Assembly: GCA_030640275.1 (NCBI GenBank)
Contig: DAOWJR010000005.1
Location: forward strand, 1-6,022
DNA length: 6,022 nucleotides
Reading direction: 5' to 3'
Source of the DNA: Actinomycetes bacterium
GTDB taxonomy: Bacteria > Actinomycetota > Humimicrobiia > JAHJRV01
The notes below the pieces were generated by a model, which saw only the letters and a program-made list of their open reading frames with translations, ran no database searches and was not told the DNA's origin. Shown here piece by piece: positions 1 to 6,022 of the stretch. Numbering within the stretch: position 1 is the stretch's first letter; every line of letters starts with the position of its first letter. Both the position numbers and the translations under genes were made by a program.

Positions 1-112
1 CTGGTTTAGTAGAATAAGATGGTAAAAAAAATAATATTAAAATTAATAAATAAAACCACCACTTTTTTGCCAAATATACTGTTATTGATTCTATTTTTTT
101 CATTCCATCCAT
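1..112 (-). CDS. N-terminus of unrecognised membrane or exported protein (cut by left edge)
   Basis: The reading frame opens with ATG at 112-110 and stays open for 37 codons to the window edge, so the gene continues outside. The start is well supported: AAAGGA (complement of 120-125) sits 7 nt upstream. The peptide begins MDGMKKIESI, has a Lys-Lys-Trp-Trp boundary at residues 16-19, and then a strongly hydrophobic run (about residues 18-30) rich in Leu, Ile and Phe. A Pro-Ser-Tyr-Ser stretch follows. This looks like an N-terminal membrane anchor or an uncleaved signal sequence with a short positively charged cytoplasmic tail. The second Met (residue 4) is an alternative start, but it is less well spaced from the ribosome binding site. 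I do not recognise the family and assign no function. The gene runs in the same direction as ftsK but is separated from it by 425 nt containing a recombinase relic, so it probably has its own promoter. Confidence 0.6.
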   Translation of the reverse strand, partial: MDGMKKIESITVYLAKKWWFYLLILILFFLPSYSTKP

Positions 113-119
113 TTTTATA

Positions 120-125
120 TCCTTT
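120..125 (-). promoter_or_regulatory. Ribosome binding site of the left-edge gene
   Basis: On the minus strand this reads AAAGGA, 7 nt before the ATG at 112-110. It is one of the two best Shine-Dalgarno matches in the window. It is the main argument that the short open frame at the left edge is a real gene start and not chance. Confidence 0.6.
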
Positions 126-147
126 CAAAGTTTATTTGAGCCAATGG

Positions 148-168
148 CGTATAACTAGTTTTTATACG
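148..168. repeat. Perfect inverted repeat, possible dif/att-like recombinase site
   Basis: CGTATAA (148-154) and TTATACG (162-168) are exact reverse complements around a 7-nt centre, CTAGTTT. Taking 11-base half-sites (144-154 and 162-172) gives the layout of a Xer or integrase core site. By eye, about 15 of 22 half-site bases agree with the Escherichia coli dif sequence as I recall it, including the inner ATAA/TTAT. The centre is 7 bases, not the 6 usual for dif. The site lies 62 nt upstream of a decayed tyrosine recombinase reading frame. It also lies 36 nt upstream of the left-edge gene, so a repressor operator is the main alternative. The inverted repeat is directly visible; the recombination role is inference. 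Confidence 0.45.
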
Positions 169-229
169 AAATCAGATTAATTTATAATCAACTCAAAACT
201 ACCTTCATTTTATCAAATTTCACTGAATT

Positions 230-532
230 ATGAAAAAATTACTAAATCAATTAGAAAATGAGTTAATAATTTGTAATTATAGTTCTAAAACAGTAAAGGG
301 CTATCTTTACCCTCTATAAAAGAATATCTTGCTTTTAAGAAGAGTAATCTTGAGAAGTTAGACATTGAAAATATCAAAATCTTTTTATTGCAAAAGAAAA
401 AAAACTAGTGTTTCGTCAAAAACTATCAACCTTTCTTTTCATTGATGCAATGTTTTTTTAAATATGATTATAAGTTTTTCAACTCAATTAATCTGTTGAA
501 AAGTTAAATTTGCTCAGGAAATTGGAATTGGA
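230..532 (+). pseudogene. Decayed tyrosine recombinase (XerC/XerD-like), N-terminal domain only
   Basis: Stitching plus-strand frames gives a recognisable SAM-like core-binding domain of a Xer-type integrase. From ATG 230 the first piece contains the typical NYSSKTVKGYL motif and stops at TAA 317-319. A shifted frame (316-405) continues with IKEYLAFKKSNLEKLDIENI and stops at TAG 406-408. The frame at 407-442 reads SVSSKTINLSFH, matching the conserved SxKTIN helix, and ends at TGA 443-445. The frame at 433-504 continues with FFKYDYKFFNSINL, and 503-532 adds KFAQEIG before TGA 533-535. That makes at least three frame changes within about 100 residues. The catalytic domain carrying the Arg-His-Arg-Tyr residues is missing: the match ends just before the ftsK stop codon, so the gene is both frameshifted and truncated. 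It cannot encode an active recombinase. Whether it was a mobile-element integrase or a spare Xer protein cannot be told. Confidence 0.65.
476..502. repeat. Inverted repeat with 8-bp arms downstream of ftsK
   Basis: TTTTCAAC (476-483) and GTTGAAAA (495-502) are perfect reverse complements around an 11-nt centre. The repeat lies 36 nt beyond the ftsK stop codon, inside the recombinase relic. On the ftsK transcript it would form a weak, mostly A-U hairpin with no following U-run, so it is not a convincing intrinsic terminator. It may act as a processing or 3'-end structure, or be chance in AT-rich DNA. Confidence 0.35.
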
Positions 533-537
533 TGATC

Positions 538-2871
538 TTATTCATTGGATTTTATTTTTTCAAACTCTTCTTCTGTTATAAGAACTTCTCTGGGTTTACT
601 TCCAGCATAACCACTAACAACTCCCATATCTTCCAATATGTCTATTAATCTTCCTGCTCTTGAATAACCCAATCTTAATCTTCTCTGTAAAAGTGATACT
701 GATGCATAGCCAGCCTTTAGTATTACTTTTAAAGCTTCCTTAACGAGAGCTTCATCCTCCTTTGCAGCAGGAGAAATTTTCGATTCTACATCTGTTATCC
801 CTTTAATATATTTGGGTTTAACTTGATTTTTAATATAGGATACAGTGCTTTCTACCTCCCTCTGAGTTACAAATGCTCCCTGGATTCTTATAGGAGTTGA
901 TGCAGCTGTTGGTAAATAAAGCATATCTCCTTTACCAATTAATTTTTCCGCTCCAACCTGATCAAGTATTACCCTGGAATCTGTTCCTGAGGTAACATTG
1001 AAAGCAATTCTTGAGGGAATATTTGCCTTTATTATTCCTGTTATGACATTAACTGATGGTCTTTGTGTAGCAATTATTAAATGAATTCCAACTGCTCTAG
1101 CCATCTGAGCAATTCTACAAATTGAATCCTCAACTTCAGATGCAGATATAATCATTAAATCATAAAGCTCATCTATAAAAACAATAATATATGGTATATG
1201 TTGAAACTTTTCTTCATCCTCTGTCAATTGTTGATTTAACTCATCCAAATTTACATTATATTGTTCTATAGACCTAACTCTTGCCTTTGCAATGATTTCA
1301 AATCTTTGTTCCATCTCTCTAACAACCCAGGCAAGTGCAGCTGCTGCCTCCTTAGGTTTTGTAACCACTTTTGTTAAAAGATGAGGAATCCCGTCAAAGA
1401 TATTTAATTCAACCATTTTTGGGTCGATCATTAAGAATTTAACATCCCAGGGTCTTGTTTGATAGAGTAGTGAAGTTAATATATTATTTAAACATGAACT
1501 TTTTCCTGAACCTGTAGCTCCAGCAATAAGTAAATGTGGCATCTCTACAATATCGATAAATACTGGTTCTCCATTCAGGTCTTTTCCTATTGGAACAGTC
1601 AATATTCCCCTGTCTCGATTTATATCTGGAGATAATAATATATCTCCTAATGTCACTATTTCCTTTACTTTATTTGGGACCTCAAGTCCTAATGCAGCTT
1701 TTCCTGGTATTGGTGTTAATATCCTCAAATCTGGAGTTCCCAAAGCAACACATAAATCATTTTCAAGAGTTAATATTTTTCGCACCTTTATACCAGGTGC
1801 TAATTGTATCGAAAATAGAGTCACATTGGGACCTCTGGTAACATCACTAACTTTAGCTTCAATCTTAAAGTCTGAAAGTATCCTTTCTAATGTTCTTACT
1901 ACATCTTTTATATTCTTTTTAGTAATAGTAGAGATTAAAGTCTTAGATTTATGTAAGATTGAAAGTGGTGGTATCTTATAAGTTTTATCTTCAACAACAC
2001 TTGCAACTGACATTACAAGTTGAGTTGGACTTGTTTCATATGAAGTAGCTTTATCAGTTTGAAGTGTTTCTTTGGTTTTATATATTCTTTCAAATTTCTC
2101 AATAGGTCCAAATGCGTGCTTGGGCTTTGATTTTTTTTCCTTTAATTCAGCGGATGTATAAATTTTTTCTGATTCTTTTGTTAATATACGAGGTTTTGTA
2201 AGAATTGGTTTTTTAGATTTTAATTTCATAAAAAGGTTTTTTATATCATCCTGGATTTCTTTTAAAGATTTTCTTGTTAGTATCAAAATCGAAATAATAA
2301 GAGATAATAGTAAAATAATTGAAGTTGCAATCTTTCCAATAAATTTTGATAAATAATAAGTTAAATAACCACCTATATATCCACCATTAGTTACAATAAA
2401 GTTTCTATTTAGCATTTGATTTCTGCTTACTCTTAAATGAATAAGTCCCAGAATTGATATGAAAGTAATTAAAAGACCTATACCTATTTGCTTATAATTG
2501 GCTTTCTCTTCTCTCACTAGAAAAGATATTGACCAGGCAAAAAGTACAAAAGGAATTGCATATTTGCCAACTCCAAATATCAATTCTAATATTTCATTTA
2601 TTTTTTCACCAAAGATACCTGAGGCTTTTGTATAAATAATTACAGCAAAAAGAAGGGCTGCACATAATACTAACAACCCATATAAATCTTTTTTCTCCTT
2701 AAGCATTGGTTCACTTTTTTTAAAATTGTGTTTGGATCTTCTTTTTGCCATTTGCTTTTTTCTCTTAGGATTTTGTCTTACAGTTTTTTTGCTCTTACTA
2801 TTACGACTATTTTTATAAGATTTATTCCTTGTTTTTTTATTTGATTTTTTTGCGGACCTTTTATTTACCAT
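538..2871 (-). CDS. ftsK: DNA translocase FtsK/SpoIIIE
   Basis: Membrane-anchored hexameric ATPase that pumps double-stranded DNA through the closing division septum. In Xer-containing bacteria it also activates dimer resolution. The 777-residue protein has the full architecture. Residues 1-61 form a very basic tail (27 Lys/Arg). About four membrane segments follow near 64-82, 97-119, 129-146 and 164-199, then a Lys-rich linker (200-300). The alpha domain carries TRGPNVTLFSIQLAPG (345-360). The motor has Walker A GATGSGKS (451-458), Walker B IIVFIDE with D567/E568, and the signature RAVGIHLIIATQRPSVNVI (592-610). The C-terminal gamma winged helix (about 706-766) contains LLQRRLRLGYSRAGRLIDIL, which reads orientation sequences in the family. 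The chosen ATG has only a modest GAAGAAG ribosome binding site 8 nt upstream. Met41 (MAKRRSKH) resembles the start of B. subtilis SpoIIIE as I recall it and is a plausible alternative. The gene follows dapA by 96 nt with no clear terminator, so read-through is possible. FtsK and SpoIIIE cannot be separated from sequence alone. Confidence 0.96.
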   Translation of the reverse strand: MVNKRSAKKSNKKTRNKSYKNSRNSKSKKTVRQNPKRKKQMAKRRSKHNFKKSEPMLKEKKDLYGLLVLCAALLFAVIIYTKASGIFGEKINEILELIFGVGKYAIPFVLFAWSISFLVREEKANYKQIGIGLLITFISILGLIHLRVSRNQMLNRNFIVTNGGYIGGYLTYYLSKFIGKIATSIILLLSLIISILILTRKSLKEIQDDIKNLFMKLKSKKPILTKPRILTKESEKIYTSAELKEKKSKPKHAFGPIEKFERIYKTKETLQTDKATSYETSPTQLVMSVASVVEDKTYKIPPLSILHKSKTLISTITKKNIKDVVRTLERILSDFKIEAKVSDVTRGPNVTLFSIQLAPGIKVRKILTLENDLCVALGTPDLRILTPIPGKAALGLEVPNKVKEIVTLGDILLSPDINRDRGILTVPIGKDLNGEPVFIDIVEMPHLLIAGATGSGKSSCLNNILTSLLYQTRPWDVKFLMIDPKMVELNIFDGIPHLLTKVVTKPKEAAAALAWVVREMEQRFEIIAKARVRSIEQYNVNLDELNQQLTEDEEKFQHIPYIIVFIDELYDLMIISASEVEDSICRIAQMARAVGIHLIIATQRPSVNVITGIIKANIPSRIAFNVTSGTDSRVILDQVGAEKLIGKGDMLYLPTAASTPIRIQGAFVTQREVESTVSYIKNQVKPKYIKGITDVESKISPAAKEDEALVKEALKVILKAGYASVSLLQRRLRLGYSRAGRLIDILEDMGVVSGYAGSKPREVLITEEEFEKIKSNE

Positions 2872-2967
2872 TATTTTTACTTCTTCTATTAATCAACCAA
2901 TAAATATTTATGTTAAACCTATATCAATACTGTTAATTATATTAATTCTATAATTAATTAGATTTTC

Positions 2968-3855
2968 CTACAGTAGATTTAATTTATTTAAAGATTCTTT
3001 AAATCTTTTTTTCTCATTTTCAGTAGCATTAACAAGTGGAAGTCTTAAAGGACCAACATTTATTCCCAGCATATTAACCATTGTTTTTACAGGAATGGGA
3101 TTTGTTGTTATAAATAGTGTTTCAAATATATCCATTAATTTTAAATGGATCTTTAGAGCCTTATTAACATCGCCTTTTTTATAGCTTTCTATCATATCTT
3201 TAATTTCCTTTCCAACTATATGAGAAGCAACACTTACTATCCCATCTCCACCTAAATTTAAAACTCCAAATGTATCACTATCATTTCCACTTAATACTTT
3301 GAAACTATCTGGAGTTCCTGTAATTATTTTAGTAATCTGTTTGAAATCTCCACTTGCTTCCTTTACTGCTACTATATTCTCAATATTTGATAATCTTATG
3401 ATCGTAGATGCATCAATATTTCTTGAGGTCCTTGATGGTACATTATATATTAAAATTGGAATATCAATATTTTCTGCTACTGTTTTAAAATGTTGATATA
3501 ATCCCTCCTGAGGAGGTTTGTTGTAATAAGGACCTACTAACATTACTCCGTCCACTCCAATTTCCTGAGCAATCTTTGACAATTCAACAGTTTCTTTCGT
3601 TGAATATGTTCCAGTTCCAGCTACAACGGTAGCTATATCACCAACGGCTTCATTTACAGCTTCAAACATTTTACACTTCTCTTTTCTGGTTAATGTTGGA
3701 GATTCTCCCGTTGTACCACAAACAATAATTCCATCTGAACCTTCTTTTATTAATTTTTTAGCTAAAATTTTTGCCATGTCCATGTTTAGACTATAATCAT
3801 CATTAAATGGAGTAACCATTGCTGTAAATAGATCTCCCTTTAATTGCTTATTCAT
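2968..3855 (-). CDS. dapA: 4-hydroxy-tetrahydrodipicolinate synthase (DapA)
   Basis: Cytoplasmic class I aldolase-type enzyme that condenses pyruvate with L-aspartate 4-semialdehyde, the first step committed to DAP and lysine. The 295 residues match the usual length of about 290-300. Landmarks of the (beta/alpha)8 barrel are all present with a constant offset of four from E. coli numbering: MVTPF (13-17), GTTGES with T48/T49 (47-52), GPYYNKP with Y111, YNVPSRT with Y137 and R142, and KEASGD with the Schiff-base lysine K165. LSGND (188-192) and GGDGIVSV (202-209) follow. The T-Y-Y relay, the arginine that binds the semialdehyde carboxylate and the catalytic lysine are therefore intact, and I predict an active enzyme. 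The start is fixed by a strong AGGAG ribosome binding site and by family alignment. It lies between dapG and ftsK. The 115-nt leader after dapG leaves room for a promoter or regulator, but none is clear. Confidence 0.97.
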   Translation of the reverse strand: MNKQLKGDLFTAMVTPFNDDYSLNMDMAKILAKKLIKEGSDGIIVCGTTGESPTLTRKEKCKMFEAVNEAVGDIATVVAGTGTYSTKETVELSKIAQEIGVDGVMLVGPYYNKPPQEGLYQHFKTVAENIDIPILIYNVPSRTSRNIDASTIIRLSNIENIVAVKEASGDFKQITKIITGTPDSFKVLSGNDSDTFGVLNLGGDGIVSVASHIVGKEIKDMIESYKKGDVNKALKIHLKLMDIFETLFITTNPIPVKTMVNMLGINVGPLRLPLVNATENEKKRFKESLNKLNLL

Positions 3856-3861
3856 TATATA

Positions 3862-3866
3862 CTCCT
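3862..3866 (-). promoter_or_regulatory. Strong ribosome binding site of dapA
   Basis: AGGAG on the minus strand, 6 nt before the dapA ATG at 3855-3853. It is clearly stronger than the sites in front of dapG and ftsK, which suggests that DapA may be translated more efficiently than its neighbours from a shared message. Confidence 0.75.
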
Positions 3867-3919
3867 GTTATTTATTAAAAATTCTGATTCATAAAAAATT
3901 TTAGTCTTCTTAATGTTTG

Positions 3920-3954
3920 CTTGATTTATCTATTGTTTACTACTCTTGATTTAT
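3920..3954. repeat. Direct repeat pair in the dapG-dapA gap
   Basis: CTTGATTTAT occurs at 3920-3929 and again at 3945-3954, 25 bases apart start to start. The adjoining bases are loosely similar too (TATTGTTTACTACT versus TATTTACCACT), so it looks like an imperfect tandem duplication of about 20-25 bases. It lies upstream of dapA in the transcribed direction. It could be a pair of regulator half-sites or simple slippage in AT-rich spacer DNA. Confidence 0.4.
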
Positions 3955-3970
3955 TTACCACTTACTTTAT

Positions 3971-5194
3971 TTACTTATTGTTACCTAAATGAAAGTCCTT
4001 ATGAAGTACTTTTAATGCTCTTTTTATATCTTTTTTATTTATAAGACATGATATTGTTGAGTGAGAGTCAACTGTTTGTAAAATTTTAATTTTTTCTCTA
4101 TATAAACTATTCGCTATTTTAGCCATAATTCCTGGTACGCCATGAATTCTTGTTCCAACAAGAGATATTTTAGCACAATTCTCCCTTACCCTGAAGTTTA
4201 CATTTAGTTTATTTAAAATTTCTATAGCTTTTTCTTTATATTCACTATTTAATGTAAATATAAGGATACCAGGTGAAATAGTAAACATATCTAAACTGAT
4301 ATATTTTTCTGCAAGACTACTATATATTTCTAATCTCCTTTTATCCTCATCTATGTTCTTTTCAAGCTTAATTGAAATCTGTATTATGTCTGGAATATGA
4401 GTTACAGCTCTTGCAAATTTTTTAGTTTTAAAATCAATTTTACCCTCTTCAACCTTTTTTAAAACTTTTGTTCCTTTTTCTAGACTAAAAACACTTTTTA
4501 ATTCCAGGGTTATATTATCACTCTTTAAGGCGATTTCAGCTGCTTCAATGTTTACTATTTTTGCTCCATGATAAGAAATATTAAATAATTCCTCATACTC
4601 AGTTTTTTCAATCACTTTTGCTTCTTTTACTATATTAGGATCAGCTGTAAACAATCCTGGAACATCTGAATATATCTCTACTCTTTTTGCATTTAAAGCA
4701 ACTGCTAATGCAACTGCCGTAGTATCACTTCCACCTCTTCCCAATGTTGTTATGAAACCATTCTCACTTCTTCCTTGAAATCCTGCAACAACTGGAATTA
4801 TGTCTTTTTTCAGTAAATCTAATATGTATTTAACATTTATATATTTTATTTGTGCATCACCATAACTATTGTCAGTAATAATTCCTGCCATTTCACCTGA
4901 GAGCGGTTTTGCTTTAAATCCCATTTTCTGAAGTATATTTGAGAATATAACAGCTGAAATTATCTCACCACAAGACATTAACATGTCTAAGTCCTCTTTT
5001 TGTGAAAAATCCACATCAACTAAGTTGAGCAAACTGTCAGTTGCATAAGAATCTCCCTTTCTTCCAATAGCCGAAACAACAACAACAGGAGATTCCTCTT
5101 TTTTCTTTAATTCAACGACTCTATCAACACACTTTATTCTTCTTTTTTTAGTTGAAAGTGATGTTCCACCAAATTTTTGTACTACAATTTTCAT
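3971..5194 (-). CDS. dapG: Aspartokinase, DapG type (probably DAP-regulated)
   Basis: Cytoplasmic enzyme that phosphorylates L-aspartate to 4-phospho-L-aspartate, the entry step to the DAP, lysine, threonine and methionine pathways. The 407 residues begin with the kinase domain: KFGGTS (7-12) with the catalytic lysine, SAIGRKGDSYATD (41-53), SCGE (74-77), GFQG (138-141), GRGGSDTTA (152-160) and DVPGLFTADP (177-186). Two ACT regulatory domains follow at roughly 263-335 and 338-405; the second includes NCAKISLVG (339-347) and VDSHSTISCLI (375-385). The GRKGDxYATDSLL segment, the length and the second ACT motif resemble B. subtilis DapG (aspartokinase I, inhibited by DAP) more than lysine-sensitive LysC; this comparison is from memory. 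I see no internal start of the kind that yields a separate beta subunit in some aspartokinases. The start is set by the family N-terminus MKIVVQKFGGTS, because no good ribosome binding site precedes it. The 63-nt gap after dapB, in the same direction, suggests one transcription unit. The position next to dapA and dapB supports a role in DAP supply. Confidence 0.93.
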   Translation of the reverse strand: MKIVVQKFGGTSLSTKKRRIKCVDRVVELKKKEESPVVVVSAIGRKGDSYATDSLLNLVDVDFSQKEDLDMLMSCGEIISAVIFSNILQKMGFKAKPLSGEMAGIITDNSYGDAQIKYINVKYILDLLKKDIIPVVAGFQGRSENGFITTLGRGGSDTTAVALAVALNAKRVEIYSDVPGLFTADPNIVKEAKVIEKTEYEELFNISYHGAKIVNIEAAEIALKSDNITLELKSVFSLEKGTKVLKKVEEGKIDFKTKKFARAVTHIPDIIQISIKLEKNIDEDKRRLEIYSSLAEKYISLDMFTISPGILIFTLNSEYKEKAIEILNKLNVNFRVRENCAKISLVGTRIHGVPGIMAKIANSLYREKIKILQTVDSHSTISCLINKKDIKRALKVLHKDFHLGNNK

Positions 5195-5257
5195 CTTTAA
5201 TTTTATAAATTATACTAATGACAAATTTATATTTACATACAAGAATGATATAAAAGT

Positions 5258-6022
5258 TTAAAATCCCAATAGTTTATCTATTCCATATGTGAATCCTGGC
5301 ATTTTTGCTACATTTCTAACTGCTAAAAAAATACCAGGAAGGAAAGATCCCCTTGATATAGAATCATGCCTGATAGTTAATGTCTGTCCTGTAGTTCCAA
5401 ATATTACTTCTTGATGTGCCATAAGGCCCGGTAATCTTACACTATGAATATGAATATTTGAAGCAAAACAGCCTCTTGCTCCCTCTACCTTCTCCTTTTC
5501 TCCATCTTTTAATCTTTTCCTACTTTTATATATGGATTTAATAAGATCTGCTGTTGCCAATGCTGTTCCTGAAGGAGCATCTACTTTCTTATCGTGATGA
5601 AGTTCTATTATCTCGCAATCCTGAAAATTTGGAGCTGCTTTCTTTACAAAATTCATCATCATTGCTGCTCCAATTGCATAATTTGGTGCCATAATAACAT
5701 TGGCTTTAACATCCTCTGCTTTTTTCTTTATCTTCGCTATTTTTTGTTCATCTATACCTGTTGTTCCAATCACTGCATGAATTCCATTTTCTAATGCAAA
5801 AATAATGTTATCAGGTGCAACTGAAGCATGGGTAAAGTCAATTAGAACTTCCGGATTGCTTTTTAATGTATCATTAACTGTCTTAACAGCAATAATTCCG
5901 GTACGAGGGACTCCAATTATTTTGCCTAACTCTATACCTGACTTGCTTTTACTGACAGCTCCTACTAATTTAATATCTTCCTCTAAAAGTATTCCTCTAC
6001 AAATAGTGCTACCCATTTTCCC
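5258..6022 (-). CDS. dapB: 4-hydroxy-tetrahydrodipicolinate reductase (DapB), N-terminus cut by right edge
   Basis: Cytoplasmic NAD(P)H-dependent reductase that converts DapA's product, 4-hydroxy-tetrahydrodipicolinate, to tetrahydrodipicolinate. The frame is open to the window edge: the last six bases encode Gly-Lys just before Met (6016-6014), giving GKMG, the end of the family's dinucleotide-binding glycine motif. That Met is therefore internal, and only about a dozen N-terminal residues are missing. Numbering from it, DFT is at 60-62, GTTG at 84-87, MAPNYAIG at 109-116, and the catalytic segment ELHHDKKVDAPSGTA at 138-152. The latter has the His pair H140/H141, the lysine K144 (equivalent to E. 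coli K163), and the GTA that binds substrate. The C-terminal part carries SVRLPGLMAHQEVIFGTTGQ and SRGSFLPG, also typical. All catalytic residues seen are intact. It is the first DAP gene in the window in transcription order; asd may lie upstream. Confidence 0.96.
   Translation of the reverse strand, partial: GKMGSTICRGILLEEDIKLVGAVSKSKSGIELGKIIGVPRTGIIAVKTVNDTLKSNPEVLIDFTHASVAPDNIIFALENGIHAVIGTTGIDEQKIAKIKKKAEDVKANVIMAPNYAIGAAMMMNFVKKAAPNFQDCEIIELHHDKKVDAPSGTALATADLIKSIYKSRKRLKDGEKEKVEGARGCFASNIHIHSVRLPGLMAHQEVIFGTTGQTLTIRHDSISRGSFLPGIFLAVRNVAKMPGFTYGIDKLLGF

Noticed and set aside
1590..1841. Plus-strand open frame of 83 codons within ftsK
   Set aside because: It lies wholly antisense to the conserved ATPase part of ftsK, has no domain-like features or ribosome binding site, and is an out-of-frame shadow.
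2933..2957. AT-only hairpin (TTAATTAT/ATAATTAA) between dapA and ftsK as a terminator
   Set aside because: The 8-bp stem has no G-C pairs and is not followed by a U-run on the minus strand, so it is too weak to call.
2872..2967. Promoter for ftsK (TTGATA with a TTTATT-like -10 on the minus strand)
   Set aside because: The spacing is acceptable but the -10 match is poor. It is not distinguishable from AT-rich background.
3299..3496. Plus-strand open frame of 65 codons within dapA
   Set aside because: It is antisense to the conserved DapA barrel. Its composition is explained by the complementary coding strand.
5195..5257. Promoter for dapG (TATAAT-like element in the dapB-dapG gap)
   Set aside because: A TATAAT is present on the minus strand, but the hexamer at the right distance (TGTAAA) matches the -35 consensus at only three of six positions. 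Such elements arise by chance in DNA this AT-rich.
5594..5794. Plus-strand open frame of 66 codons rich in Cys, His and Ile
   Set aside because: It is antisense to the catalytic segment of dapB. The Cys/His richness comes from the complement of dapB codons, not from a metal-binding protein.
1..6022. CRISPR array, tRNA, rRNA, or a novel defence or biosynthetic system
   Set aside because: There are no regularly spaced repeats, no tRNA-like cloverleaf and no unexplained gene cluster. Apart from the left 537 bases, the window is accounted for by four well-known housekeeping genes.

Overview
This is a low-G+C bacterial chromosomal window. All intact genes lie on the minus strand, so transcription runs from the right edge to the left. 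The content is a lysine/diaminopimelate (DAP) biosynthesis cluster followed by a DNA translocase gene. The DapG-like aspartokinase and the order aspartokinase, dapA, then an FtsK/SpoIIIE translocase recall the Bacillus subtilis asd-dapG-dapA-...-spoIIIE neighbourhood. The source is therefore probably a member of the Bacillota or another AT-rich lineage with the same arrangement. The sequence alone does not fix the phylum.

Right to left the layout is as follows. dapB (5258-6022) is cut by the right edge and lacks only its first dozen or so residues. After a 63-nt gap comes dapG (3971-5194), then a 115-nt gap, dapA (2968-3855), a 96-nt gap, and ftsK/spoIIIE (538-2871). DapG phosphorylates aspartate. 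DapA condenses aspartate semialdehyde with pyruvate, and DapB reduces the product to tetrahydrodipicolinate, leading to DAP for peptidoglycan and to lysine. The linking enzyme, aspartate semialdehyde dehydrogenase (asd), is not in the window and may lie beyond the right edge. FtsK is a membrane-anchored translocase that clears chromosomal DNA from the division septum. It has no metabolic link to the DAP genes beyond being conserved near them.

The left 537 bases hold no intact gene but are not empty. Positions 1-112 are the first 37 codons of an unrecognised minus-strand membrane or exported protein with a good ribosome binding site. Positions 230 to about 532, on the plus strand, are a broken remnant of the N-terminal DNA-binding domain of a XerC/XerD-type tyrosine recombinase. 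It has several frameshifts and no catalytic domain. Between them, at 148-168, is a perfect 7-7-7 inverted repeat whose flanks resemble a dif/att-type recombination site. A recombinase relic beside a possible recombination site, next to ftsK, is the most interesting part of the window. I see no evidence for a wholly new multi-gene system.
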